Assembly: GCF_014656095.1 (NCBI RefSeq)
Contig: NZ_BNBT01000067.1
Coordinates: 1 to 41,471, forward strand
Source: Streptomyces longispororuber
GTDB lineage: Bacteria > Actinomycetota > Actinomycetes > Streptomycetales > Streptomycetaceae
DNA: 41,471 nucleotides
Reading direction: 5' to 3'
Shown in pieces: positions 23,331-30,447 of the stretch; position 1 is the first letter of the stretch, and the number at the start of each line of letters is the position of its first letter. The position numbers were made by a program, and so were the translations under genes. The notes below the pieces were generated by a model that ran no database searches, was not told the DNA's origin, and saw only the letters and a program-made list of their open reading frames with translations.

Positions 23331-23557
23331 GACCCAGTGCACCGGGGGCCGGGGCGCTCAACCTTCCGGGCGTGATGTTCGTCATCCCAGGAAGACCCGG
23401 TTCGTGCCCTCTTGCGGTTCAGGACACGGCATATGCCGTCTGCCGGGTGCCGCGCCGCGTTCCCCAGGGGGACCGGCTACCGCTATGGTCCCCGTCTGGT
23501 GTGGGGCGTGCGACCGTCGCCCCACCGTGCCCTCGGGGGGAGGGAAGGATTCCACGC

Positions 23558-25081
23558 ATGTCCGCACGCATACCGCGGCAGAGGGCGATCCCGGCCGCGG
23601 AAGGCGGTCAGGCTCCGCCGACCTCCGCGCCGCACCGCCCCCCTGGCGGCTCCGACGGCCCTCTCGGCCCCGGCGACCGGGGTGGCCGTGACGGCTACAG
23701 CCGTACCCGGGACCCCCGCGGCCCCGGCCCGGCCCACGGCGCCGGGCTCACCCTGCTGGTGATCGAGGACGACCCGGGCGGCGCCCTGCGGCTCCCCGAG
23801 CTGCTGGCCGCCGACGGCAAGCCCATGCGCATCCGCACCGCCCGCAACCTCACCGAGGCCGAGCGGCTGCTCACGGACGACGTGCACTGCATCCTGCTCG
23901 ACCTCGCCCTGCCCGACGGCTCCCCCGCGAACGGCGGCACGGGCCCGACGGGCACCCCGCCGCCCACCGGGCCGGGCCCCGTGTACGACGGCTCCCCGCG
24001 AACCACCACCGACGGCACCGGCGCCCAGGGCACCGGCACCGGCACCGGCAACAGCACCGACGTCGACGCCGACGAGCTGGCCCCCCTGCGGCACGTGCTG
24101 CGCCTCGCGCCCCGCCAGGCCGTCCTCGCGCTCACCACGTCCGGCGACGCCGAGCGCGGCGCGCGGGCGGTGCGGGTCGGCGCCCAGGACTACCTGCTCC
24201 GCGACGAGCTGGACAGCCGCGTGCTGAGCCGCGCGATCCAGTACGCGGTCGAGCGCAAGCGGGCCGACGCCGCGCAGCGGCAGCTCCACGAGTCCCGGCT
24301 GCGCGCGCAGGAGAACGCCCGCCTGGAGCGGGGGCTGCTGCCGACGCCGCTGCTCGAAGGATCGCCGCTGCGGTTCTCCTCCCGGTACCGGCCGGGGCGG
24401 TCGCGCGCCCTGCTCGGCGGCGACTTCTACGACACGGTGCGCACGCCGGACGGCTCGGTGCACGTGATGATCGGCGACGTCTGCGGGCACGGCCCGGACG
24501 AGGCCGCGCTCGGGGTGGAGCTGCGCATCGCCTGGCGGGCCCTGACGTTCGCGGGCCTCGTCGGCGACGAACTCCTCGGCACCCTGCAGAAGGTCCTGGA
24601 GCACGAGCGGCCCAACGACGAGATCTTCGCGACGCTGTGCACGGTCGACATCGCGCCGGACGGCCGCCGGGCGGGCCTGTGCCTGGCCGGTCACCCGTCG
24701 CCGCTGATCGTCCGCCACGGACCCGCGACCACCGCCGGTGCCGCGCGGGAGCAGTCGGCGCCCCGGGCCGAGCTGTTGCCGTACGACAACGGCGGCCCGG
24801 CGCTCGGCCTGCTCCCGCGCGCCCGCTGGCCGCGTCGGCAGGTGGAGCTGGGTGGCCGCTGGAGCCTGATGCTGTACACGGACGGCCTGATCGAGGGCCG
24901 GGTCGGCGAGGGCAACCAGCGGCTGGGGCAGGACGGCATGGTGGAGATGGTGCGCCGCCAGCTCGCCACGGGCCTGCGCGGCGACGCACTGCTGGAGGCG
25001 GCCGTGACCGAGGTGCGGGAGCTGAACGGCGGCGAGCTGACGGACGACGTGGCGGTACTCCTCCTCGACCGCGAACGCTGA
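23558..25081 (+). CDS. Response regulator-PP2C (SpoIIE/RsbU-type) serine phosphatase
   Basis: 507 residues. After a ~60-residue disordered leader comes a receiver domain with acidic pocket Glu70-Asp72 and phospho-acceptor Asp115 (CILLDLALPDGS). Receiver homology is interrupted by a Gly/Thr/Pro insert (~123-168) and resumes at APRQAVLALTTSG; the usual invariant Lys appears as Arg215 in DYLLRDEL. A short coiled coil (~220-258) leads to the PP2C domain with GGDFYD (287-292), GDVCGHG (306-312) and LTDDVAVLLL at the end, the metal-binding aspartates. Such enzymes dephosphorylate anti-anti-sigma factors. ATG at 23558 follows GGAAGGA. The stop codon lies in a tandem repeat. Confidence 0.92.
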   Translation: MSARIPRQRAIPAAEGGQAPPTSAPHRPPGGSDGPLGPGDRGGRDGYSRTRDPRGPGPAHGAGLTLLVIEDDPGGALRLPELLAADGKPMRIRTARNLTEAERLLTDDVHCILLDLALPDGSPANGGTGPTGTPPPTGPGPVYDGSPRTTTDGTGAQGTGTGTGNSTDVDADELAPLRHVLRLAPRQAVLALTTSGDAERGARAVRVGAQDYLLRDELDSRVLSRAIQYAVERKRADAAQRQLHESRLRAQENARLERGLLPTPLLEGSPLRFSSRYRPGRSRALLGGDFYDTVRTPDGSVHVMIGDVCGHGPDEAALGVELRIAWRALTFAGLVGDELLGTLQKVLEHERPNDEIFATLCTVDIAPDGRRAGLCLAGHPSPLIVRHGPATTAGAAREQSAPRAELLPYDNGGPALGLLPRARWPRRQVELGGRWSLMLYTDGLIEGRVGEGNQRLGQDGMVEMVRRQLATGLRGDALLEAAVTEVRELNGGELTDDVAVLLLDRER

Positions 25082-25148
25082 GGGGCTCCCCCTCGAACGC
25101 TGAGGCTCGCCCACGAACGCTGGGGCTCGCCCACGAACGCCGAGGCGG
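25073..25148. repeat. 20-22-bp tandem repeat containing a stop codon
   Basis: Units start GAACGCTGAGG at 25073 (22 bp), 25095 (20 bp), GAACGCTGGGG at 25115 (20 bp) and GAACGCCGAGG at 25135. The TGA of the first unit is the stop codon of the phosphatase gene; the second unit repeats it. Confidence 0.9.
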
Positions 25149-25281
25149 AGCACCGGACGCCGTCGCCGCCGTGACCGTGACTGTGCTCGGCGGAGCGGTC
25201 GGCCACCTGCCCCGGGCCCGAGCAGGGCGGTTCCCGGCGCCCGCCACCGCAGTCGGGAAGGCGCCGGGGGAAGGCTCCTCG

Positions 25282-25614
25282 CTAGCGCCCGCCGTTGTAC
25301 GGCCCGTACGGACCGTCGCTGCTGGAGCCGCGGCGGCCGCCGCCCTTGCCCATGACCTGCCGCAGCGCGGGCCGTACGTCGACCATGTACACGATCGTGG
25401 CGATGAGGCCGATGATGGGCAGGAACGACAGGATGTTGAAGATCAGGTTCACCACGAAGGCGAGCCCGAGGATGATGAGCCAGAACGGCTTGGTCTTCTT
25501 GTCGGCCGCGCGATAGGCGTCCTCACGCCGGACGGCGGCGTCGAGGAGCGCGAATCCGCTGAACAGGATCAGGGCCAGCGACAGCAGCCACATGAAGTTC
25601 GCGAACCCCTGCAT
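25282..25614 (-). CDS. DUF2516-family membrane protein (Rv0476-like)
   Basis: 110 residues with three hydrophobic segments at about 5-27, 43-63 and 66-86, and the family core DAYRAADKKTKPFWLIILG followed by VYMVDVRPALRQ. Mycobacterium tuberculosis has a similar protein, Rv0476, directly after hbhA (Rv0475), and this window repeats that order. ATG at 25614 is preferred because it starts the first membrane helix; a TTG at 25650 would add 12 residues. A hairpin separates it from the HbhA-like gene. Function unknown. Confidence 0.8.
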   Translation of the reverse strand: MQGFANFMWLLSLALILFSGFALLDAAVRREDAYRAADKKTKPFWLIILGLAFVVNLIFNILSFLPIIGLIATIVYMVDVRPALRQVMGKGGGRRGSSSDGPYGPYNGGR

Positions 25615-25702
25615 CAGCACAACGTCCACCACCAGTCTCGGCGTATCCAACGCGACGCACGCGTCCTGCGTACAAAGTCACGGTACCGCTACCCGTACAA
25701 CG

Positions 25703-25729
25703 GGCCGGGCACTCCGAGAGTGCCCGGCC
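25703..25729. terminator. Hairpin between the HbhA-like gene and the DUF2516 gene
   Basis: Perfect 12-bp stem GGCCGGGCACTC (25703-25714) with 25718-25729 and a 3-nt loop, 51 bp past the HbhA-like stop codon. It probably ends or attenuates the XRE-HbhA-like message. Confidence 0.75.
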
Positions 25730-25779
25730 GCGTGTACGAACGCCAGCCGGTCCGCGGCTCCCGTCCGTACGTCCCTCGG

Positions 25780-26523
25780 CTACTTGGTGGACGCCGGGGA
25801 CGACCCGGACGACGCGGACGAGTCCGTGGAGTCCGACGAGCCGGAGGAAGCCGTGGACGACGTGGACGACGTAGAAGACGTAGAAGACGTAGAAGACGTG
25901 GACGCCGCGGACGACTCGGACGCCGGGGTCGACGACGCCGCGGGCTTCTTCGCGGTCGTCTTCTTGGCCGGGGCCTTCTTCGCGGCGGGCTTGCGCGCCG
26001 CGGCGCCCTGCTCGGTGCCGGTGTCCCCGGCGGCGGTGGCGCTCGCGGCCCCGTCCGCGGGCTGCTCCGGGTCGGGCTCCACGGTGTCCGCCAGCTCGAC
26101 GAGCTCGTCGGCGGCCTCGCCGCGCAGGTGGCGCACGGTCTGCTCGCCGTGCTCGGCGACCTTCTCGTACGTCTCGCGCGCCTGGACGGCGTACTCGACG
26201 GCGACGCCGACCCCGCGCAGGGCGAAGTCCTGGGCGTTCTCGCCGAGCCGCTTCAGGTCGGTGTCGAGCACGCCGAAGAACTCGTTGACCTTGGACCGGA
26301 TGACCTGCCGCGCCTCCTTGGCCCGGGCGGTCGCGCGGTCCTGGACCTCCTTGGGGTCGGTGTTGCGGACCGCGTCCAGGCGGGCCGGCGCCTCGGCGGC
26401 GAACTGCTCGAGGACGGTCGGCACCTTCTTCGCCTGCTGGTACGCCAGGTCGGCGCCGCCGACGACGAAGTAGAAGGGGGTCGGGTTGGTGACGGCCTTG
26501 CGTACCTCATCGGAGATGGGCAT
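25780..26523 (-). CDS. HbhA-like helical protein with Lys-rich and Ser/Thr-rich tails
   Basis: 247 residues. Residues 1-150 are predicted helical (PFYFVVGGADLAYQQAKKVP, then long charged heptad-like stretches), followed by a linker, a Lys/Ala/Pro block AAKKAPAKKTTAKKPAA (~180-196) like the heparin-binding tail of mycobacterial HbhA, and a terminal ~50-residue Ser/Thr tract with SST repeats. HbhA is a surface adhesin in mycobacteria; in non-pathogens its relatives may bind DNA, lipids or cell-wall polymers. ATG at 26523 has GGGAGGA 9 nt upstream. It follows the XRE gene by 25 bp, so the two form one operon, matching Rv0474-Rv0475. Adhesion should not be assumed here. Confidence 0.78.
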   Translation of the reverse strand: MPISDEVRKAVTNPTPFYFVVGGADLAYQQAKKVPTVLEQFAAEAPARLDAVRNTDPKEVQDRATARAKEARQVIRSKVNEFFGVLDTDLKRLGENAQDFALRGVGVAVEYAVQARETYEKVAEHGEQTVRHLRGEAADELVELADTVEPDPEQPADGAASATAAGDTGTEQGAAARKPAAKKAPAKKTTAKKPAASSTPASESSAASTSSTSSTSSTSSTSSTASSGSSDSTDSSASSGSSPASTK

Positions 26524-26548
26524 GACGATGGTCCTCCCGGAAATCGCG

Positions 26549-27118
26549 TCAGCTTGAGGGCTGTTGGTCCGTGGGCTCGCCGCCCGCGGGGTCGGCGTCG
26601 CCGCCGTCGGCCGTGCGGGGTGCGTCAGCGGTGGGGGCCGGTGCGCCGTTCTCCCGGGCGGTGGCCGCCGCGCTCCCGGGAGCGGCGCCGTTGGTGCTCG
26701 GGGACGCGTACGCCGAGGACGGCGCGTCTGCGGGGGACTGCGCGTCCGCCGAGGGCGGCGCCGGCGGTGACGTGAAGCCGTTCTCCTTGCGGAACGACTC
26801 GTAGATCTGGAGCAGTACCTGCTTCTGCCGTTCGTTGATGGAGGGGTCGGCGAGGATGACGGCGCGCGTCTCCAGCTCGTCCCGCTCCTTCTCGTCGAGG
26901 ATGCCGGCCCGGACGTACAGGGTCTCGGCGGAGATCCGCAGCGCCTTGGCCACCTGCTGGAGCACCTCGGCGCTCGGCTTGCGGAGCCCGCGCTCGATCT
27001 GGCTCAGGTACGGGTTGGACACCCCGGCGGCGTCGGCGAGCTGCCGCAGCGACAGTTGCGCGTTTCGCCGCTGCTCGCGCAGGTACTCGCCGAGATTGCC
27101 GACGTTGAGCGATGCCAT
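26549..27118 (-). CDS. XRE-family helix-turn-helix regulator (Rv0474-like)
   Basis: 189 residues. The helix-turn-helix spans ~9-66 (LGEYLREQRRNAQLSLRQLA, GVSNPYLSQIERGLRKPSAE), followed by a helical region with DPSINERQKQVLLQIYESFRKENGF (~91-115). The rest is a disordered Ala/Pro/Ser/Asp tail of ~70 residues. The homologue in Mycobacterium tuberculosis lies directly upstream of hbhA and binds its own promoter. Here a perfect 13-bp inverted repeat lies 26-54 bp upstream of the ATG at 27118 and is the likely autoregulatory site. Confidence 0.88.
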   Translation of the reverse strand: MASLNVGNLGEYLREQRRNAQLSLRQLADAAGVSNPYLSQIERGLRKPSAEVLQQVAKALRISAETLYVRAGILDEKERDELETRAVILADPSINERQKQVLLQIYESFRKENGFTSPPAPPSADAQSPADAPSSAYASPSTNGAAPGSAAATARENGAPAPTADAPRTADGGDADPAGGEPTDQQPSS

Positions 27119-27144
27119 GCCTCGATACTGCACAGCTCTCGCTA

Positions 27145-27172
27145 ACTTTTGCAAGCACCTGCTTGCAAAAGT
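27145..27172. promoter_or_regulatory. Perfect 13-bp inverted repeat, likely XRE operator
   Basis: ACTTTTGCAAGCA (27145-27157), spacer CC, TGCTTGCAAAAGT (27160-27172). Its A/T-rich sequence stands out sharply from the background. On the minus strand it supplies TTGCAA, a -35-like hexamer for the XRE-HbhA-like operon, so binding would block RNA polymerase. Confidence 0.75.
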
Positions 27173-27338
27173 GCGCCACACCACGCCACCCCTTCGCCCG
27201 CCGCCAACTGCATACCGATCACGTCGGCCGCGCCAGTGAAACGTGCTCAGCCGTGGAACCGGGAGGACAACCCTGCGGCCGTGGGATGGCCGCGAGCATC
27301 CACGACTTGAGGGCGGCCTGGGCCTGGAGGCGCGGGCG

Positions 27339-27344
27339 TAGGCT
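27339..27344 (+). promoter_or_regulatory. Putative -10 (TAGGCT) for leaderless merR-type gene
   Basis: TAGGCT ends 7 nt before the ATG at 27352; no ribosome site is visible. Confidence 0.45.
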
Positions 27345-27351
27345 CTCCGGG

Positions 27352-27747
27352 ATGCGGATAGGCGAGTTGTCCAGGCGCACGGGCGTGAGTCCGCGCTCGC
27401 TGCGGTACTACGAGGAGCAGGGCCTGCTGCGCAGCTCACGCTCCGGCGCCGGCCAGCGCCACTATTCCGACGCCGCGGTCCAGCGTGTGTCACTCATCCG
27501 GCAACTGTTCGACGCGGGTCTGTCCAGCCGGGTGATCGCGACTGTGCTGCCGTGTGTGGACTTCCCGGGTGACCTGGGCGTCGCCGAGGAGACGTTCACG
27601 GCGATGATGCGCGAGCGCGACCGGATCGACGCCGACATCGCGCACCTGGTCGAGACCCGGGACGCACTCGACGTGCTGCTCAGGGCCAACAGCCGGCACC
27701 GGGCGGAGCTGTCCGCGGCCCCGGAACCGGTGGCGCGGTCGGCCTGA
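27352..27747 (+). CDS. MerR-family transcriptional regulator
   Basis: 131 residues. The winged helix-turn-helix is at ~1-70 (MRIGELSRRTGVSPRSLRYYEEQGLL, GAGQRHYSDAAVQRVSLIRQLFDAG), followed by a dimerisation helix (~80-115). A single Cys47-type residue (VLPCVDF) lies before the long helix, so metal or thiol sensing is possible but not shown. It is followed by an oxidoreductase gene with a classical MerR-type operator in between, so that gene is the likely target. Confidence 0.9.
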   Translation: MRIGELSRRTGVSPRSLRYYEEQGLLRSSRSGAGQRHYSDAAVQRVSLIRQLFDAGLSSRVIATVLPCVDFPGDLGVAEETFTAMMRERDRIDADIAHLVETRDALDVLLRANSRHRAELSAAPEPVARSA

Positions 27748-27771
27748 TGCTGTGATCCGCGTCTCAGCCGG

Positions 27772-27803
27772 TTGCCCCTCACATCAATGTCAGAGGTGAG
27801 GAT
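27772..27803 (+). promoter_or_regulatory. MerR-type promoter/operator of the oxidoreductase gene
   Basis: TTGCCC (27772-27777), a 20-bp spacer and GAGGAT (27798-27803). The overlong spacer is spanned by the inverted repeat CCTCAC (27777-27782) / GTGAGG (27796-27801), the hallmark of MerR-activated promoters. The -10 match is modest. Confidence 0.6.
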
Positions 27804-27853
27804 GGCGACAACGCCCGGGATCACCGGGCCGGTCGTACGAGAGGCGGCGGCAG

Positions 27854-28777
27854 ATGGGGCAGGCGTGGGGTTTCGGCAGGTACGGCGGGCCCGAGGTGCA
27901 GGAGTTCTTCGACCGTCCCGATCCCGTCCCCGGTCGCGGCGAGGTGCTGATCCAGGTCGACGTCGCCGGCGTGAACCCCCTCGACCACCTTCTGCGCTCA
28001 GGTCTGGTCGACGGGCTCGACGGCGGGCGTCCGTTTCCCCGCGTGCTGGGCATGGAGGCAGCCGGAACCATTCTCGCCCGGGGCGAGGACGTCAACGGGC
28101 TCAAGGTGGGTGACGCGGTCTTCGGCTTCGCGCTCACCGGTGGCGGCACCTACGCCGAGACGACGGTGCTGTCCGCGCCGAACACCGCGCGCATCCCGGA
28201 GGGTCTGTCCGCGACCGTGGCGGCAACGCTGCCGGTGGCCGGGACGACCGCGGTGGACGCGCTCGACCAGCTCGGCCTCCCGGCCGGTGCCACGGTCCTG
28301 GTCAACGGAGTCGGGGGCGGGGTCGGCCTCGCCGTCGCCCGGCTGGCCACCGGGCGCGGGCTGCGTGTGATCGGCACCGGGAGCACGGCCAAACGCGAGC
28401 ACGCCGAGGCCATGGGGGTGCGGTTCATCGACTACACCGCCGAGGACGTCGCCGCCGCGGCACGCGAGCTGGTTCCGGACGGCTTCGACGGGATCGTCGA
28501 CCTGGCCGGAGGCACCTCGCTGCGGACGGTCGCTCCGCTGGCCCAGGATCCCCGCAACGTCATCGCTGTGGGTGATATGTCCGTGTCCGATCTCGGTGGG
28601 CGTTTCGTCGAGCGTCGCGTCGGCCGCGAGAACCTGGAGCGGTCGGCCCGGCTGGCCCTCGACGGACTCCTCGCCCCCGTCATCACCGCGGTCCATCCGC
28701 TCTCCGACGCCCCGGCCGCCCTCGCCACCGTCGAGCACGGTCACGCCTCGGGCAAGGTCCTCATCAAGGTGGCGTGA
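27854..28777 (+). CDS. Quinone-oxidoreductase-like MDR-family NADPH enzyme
   Basis: 307 residues, medium-chain dehydrogenase/reductase superfamily. The N-terminal catalytic domain has GVNPLDHLLRSG and GMEAAGTILARGEDV; the Rossmann domain has the nucleotide motif VNGVGGGVGLAVARLA and IGTGSTAKREHAEAMGV with a basic residue favouring NADPH. No structural-zinc cysteines are seen, so it belongs with the zinc-free quinone oxidoreductases, enzymes that reduce quinones or reactive enones. ATG at 27854 is preceded by GAGGCGG. Its control by the adjacent MerR regulator is inferred from the operator. Confidence 0.88.
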   Translation: MGQAWGFGRYGGPEVQEFFDRPDPVPGRGEVLIQVDVAGVNPLDHLLRSGLVDGLDGGRPFPRVLGMEAAGTILARGEDVNGLKVGDAVFGFALTGGGTYAETTVLSAPNTARIPEGLSATVAATLPVAGTTAVDALDQLGLPAGATVLVNGVGGGVGLAVARLATGRGLRVIGTGSTAKREHAEAMGVRFIDYTAEDVAAAARELVPDGFDGIVDLAGGTSLRTVAPLAQDPRNVIAVGDMSVSDLGGRFVERRVGRENLERSARLALDGLLAPVITAVHPLSDAPAALATVEHGHASGKVLIKVA

Positions 28778-28906
28778 GAAGTGCCCGGCCGTCCGCCGCG
28801 CCTCCCCCGCCGCGCCCCGCCGGGCCCTCGCCGTGGAACCGCGTACGGCCAAGCCCGCGTCCCCTGGTGTTCTGGAAGATCACGCATGGTGGCGGAGGGC
28901 CGGGAC

Positions 28907-29530
28907 ATGACCGGGGCAGGTACGCGTTATCTCTATCTCGCTCGGCACGGGGAGGCGTCGGCGGACGGGGCGGGGCTGACGGAGAGCGGCAGGCGGCAGG
29001 CCCTGCTGCTCGGGGAGCGGTTGCGGGGCGTGCCGTTGTCGGTGGTCCACCACGGGCCGCTGCCGCGGGCGCGGGAGACGGCGCGGCTGATCGGTTCGCG
29101 GCTCGACGCCGTGCCCCTGCGCGAGTCGGAACCGGCCGGTGACTACGTCCCCCACGTGCCCGCGCGGGATGAGCTGCCCCCGGACGCGGCCGACGCCGTG
29201 CTCCGCTTCCTCGCCCAGGTGCCGGAGGAGGAGCGCGCCCGTGGTCCGGAGCTGGCCCGGGAGGCGCTCGCGATGTTCACCGGGCCGATCGGCGGGGACA
29301 GCGCCCGGCACGAACTGGTCGTCACCCACAACTTCCTCATCGGCTGGCTGGTACGCGCCGCACTCGACGCGCCCGCGTGGCGCTGGGTGGGCGTCAACCA
29401 GGGCAACACCGCCCTGACGGTCATCCGTTACGCCCCGGGCAGGCCCTCGTCGGTGCTGGTCCACAACGACGTGCGCCACCTGCCCCCGGAGCTGCGCTGG
29501 ACCGGCTTCCCGCCCGAGCTCCATGTCTGA
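28907..29530 (+). CDS. Histidine phosphatase superfamily protein
   Basis: 207 residues. The branch-1 motif LARHGEAS (His14) and the second catalytic His in ELVVTHNFLIGWLV mark the phosphoglycerate-mutase-like phosphatase fold; PLPRARETARLIGSRL supplies the second phosphate-binding arginine. It is much less like true glycolytic mutases than gpmA in this window, so broad-specificity phosphatase is the safest call. ATG at 28907 has GGAGGG 7 nt upstream; an in-frame start at 28781 has no such site. Confidence 0.88.
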   Translation: MTGAGTRYLYLARHGEASADGAGLTESGRRQALLLGERLRGVPLSVVHHGPLPRARETARLIGSRLDAVPLRESEPAGDYVPHVPARDELPPDAADAVLRFLAQVPEEERARGPELAREALAMFTGPIGGDSARHELVVTHNFLIGWLVRAALDAPAWRWVGVNQGNTALTVIRYAPGRPSSVLVHNDVRHLPPELRWTGFPPELHV

Positions 29531-29570
29531 CGGGCAGCGGAGGGGCGCGGGGACTGTCACACCCCCTCGG

Positions 29571-29576
29571 TAGCGT
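29571..29576 (+). promoter_or_regulatory. Putative -10 (TAGCGT) for leaderless araC-type gene
   Basis: TAGCGT ends 7 nt before the GTG at 29584. TGTCA lies 12 nt upstream of the hexamer, which loosely recalls the TTGTC-type element of DNA-damage promoters, but the match is partial. Confidence 0.45.
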
Positions 29577-29583
29577 GGGGTGC

Positions 29584-30021
29584 GTGACCTCCTCCGGCCG
29601 TGTTCCCCTCGACGACCTCGTACGGCTGCGCCGGGCCCGGGACCGGATGGACCGGGACTACGCGCAGCCCCTCGACGTGCCGGCGCTCGCGCGGGAGGCC
29701 CTGATGTCGTCGGGCCACTTCTCGCGCAGCTTCCGCGCCGCCTACGGCGAGACGCCGTACAGCTACCTCATGACCCGCCGCATCGAGCGCGCCAAGGCGC
29801 TGCTGCGGCGCGGCGACATGTCGGTGACGGAGGTGTGCATGGCGGTCGGCTGTACGTCGCTGGGGTCGTTCAGCACCCGCTTCACCGAGCTGGTCGGGGA
29901 GACGCCGAGCGCGTACCGGGCCCGCGACCACGGGGACGGTGCCGCCGTCCCCGCCTGCATCGCCAAGATCCACACCAGACCGGTCAGGAACGGAGAAGCG
30001 AAGCCCGCGCCCGGTGCCTAG
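29584..30021 (+). CDS. AraC-family transcriptional regulator (DNA-binding domain only)
   Basis: 145 residues, essentially one AraC domain with both helix-turn-helices: LDVPALAREALMSSGHFSRS and the diagnostic second part MSVTEVCMAVGCTSLGSFSTRF followed by GETPSAYR. There is no ligand-binding domain. GTG at 29584 starts the homology; no ribosome site is present. The downstream glyoxalase-fold gene starts 10 bp after its stop codon, and this AraC/VOC pairing is common in Streptomyces, so the partner is a likely target or co-functioning sensor. Confidence 0.88.
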   Translation: MTSSGRVPLDDLVRLRRARDRMDRDYAQPLDVPALAREALMSSGHFSRSFRAAYGETPYSYLMTRRIERAKALLRRGDMSVTEVCMAVGCTSLGSFSTRFTELVGETPSAYRARDHGDGAAVPACIAKIHTRPVRNGEAKPAPGA

Positions 30022-30024
30022 CGT
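30019..30024 (+). promoter_or_regulatory. Putative -10 (TAGCGT) overlapping the araC-type stop codon
   Basis: TAGCGT ends 6 nt before the VOC-gene ATG at 30031 and includes the TAG stop of the regulator gene. It may give a separate leaderless message for the VOC protein. Confidence 0.4.
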
Positions 30025-30030
30025 GGGGGC

Positions 30031-30447
30031 ATGGACATCAGCCTCTCTCAGTGTTTCATCGCCGTGGACGACCACGACAAGGCGCTCGCCTTCTACCGCG
30101 ACGTGCTCGGCCTCGAAGTACGCAACGACGTCGGCTTCGAGAACATGCGGTGGGTGACCGTCGCGTCGCCGTCGCAGGACGTGGAGATCGTCCTGGAGCC
30201 GCCGCTCGCGGACCCCAACGCCTCGGACGCCGACCGGCAGGCGGTGGCCGAACTCATGGCCAAGGGCATGCTGCGCGGCGTGATCTTCCGGACCGACGAC
30301 TGCGACGCCACGTTCGAACGCATCCGCGCCGCGGGCGCCGAGGTGCTCCAGGAGCCGATGGACCAGCCGTACGGCGTGCGCGACTGCGCCTTCCGCGACC
30401 CGGCCGGGAACATGCTGCGCTTCAACCAGCCGCGCGAGCCGAAGTAG
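30031..30447 (+). CDS. VOC-superfamily (glyoxalase/bleomycin-resistance fold) protein
   Basis: 138 residues with two beta-alpha-beta-beta-beta modules: CFIAVDDHDKALAFYRDVLG at the start and FRTDDCDATFERIRAAGAEV then YGVRDCAFRDPAGNMLRFNQP at the end. The metal-binding Glu/His of true glyoxalases are not all evident; activity may be isomerase, dioxygenase or ligand sequestration. Transcribed right after an AraC regulator. The 3' end overlaps the convergent yczE by 26 bp. Confidence 0.87.
   Translation: MDISLSQCFIAVDDHDKALAFYRDVLGLEVRNDVGFENMRWVTVASPSQDVEIVLEPPLADPNASDADRQAVAELMAKGMLRGVIFRTDDCDATFERIRAAGAEVLQEPMDQPYGVRDCAFRDPAGNMLRFNQPREPK

Larger units (their letters stand above)
22679..23557. 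other. 879-bp repeat-filled gap without a credible gene
   Basis: Between the NlpC/P60 and phosphatase genes. It contains three separate families of tandem repeats (31, about 45 and about 47 bp). The long open frames across it, in several frames and on both strands, follow from the repeats and the lack of A/T-rich stop codons; their translations are Arg/Pro/Ala/Gly-only and repetitive. The promoter of the phosphatase gene must lie in the last ~200 bp. Confidence 0.7.

Noticed and set aside
22700..23332. Long open frames on both strands across the gap between the NlpC/P60 and phosphatase genes
   Set aside because: Their translations consist almost only of Arg, Pro, Ala and Gly, follow the DNA repeats, have no ribosome site and overlap each other in several frames.
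28781..28906. Upstream start for the histidine phosphatase
   Set aside because: It would add a Pro/Arg-rich leader; the ATG at 28907 has a proper ribosome site and directly precedes the RHG motif.
29559..29576. DNA-damage (PafBC/RecA-independent) promoter before the araC-type gene
   Set aside because: TGTCA and a TANNNT box lie at suitable spacing, but the GTG part of the TTGTC-R-GTG motif is missing and no repair gene follows.
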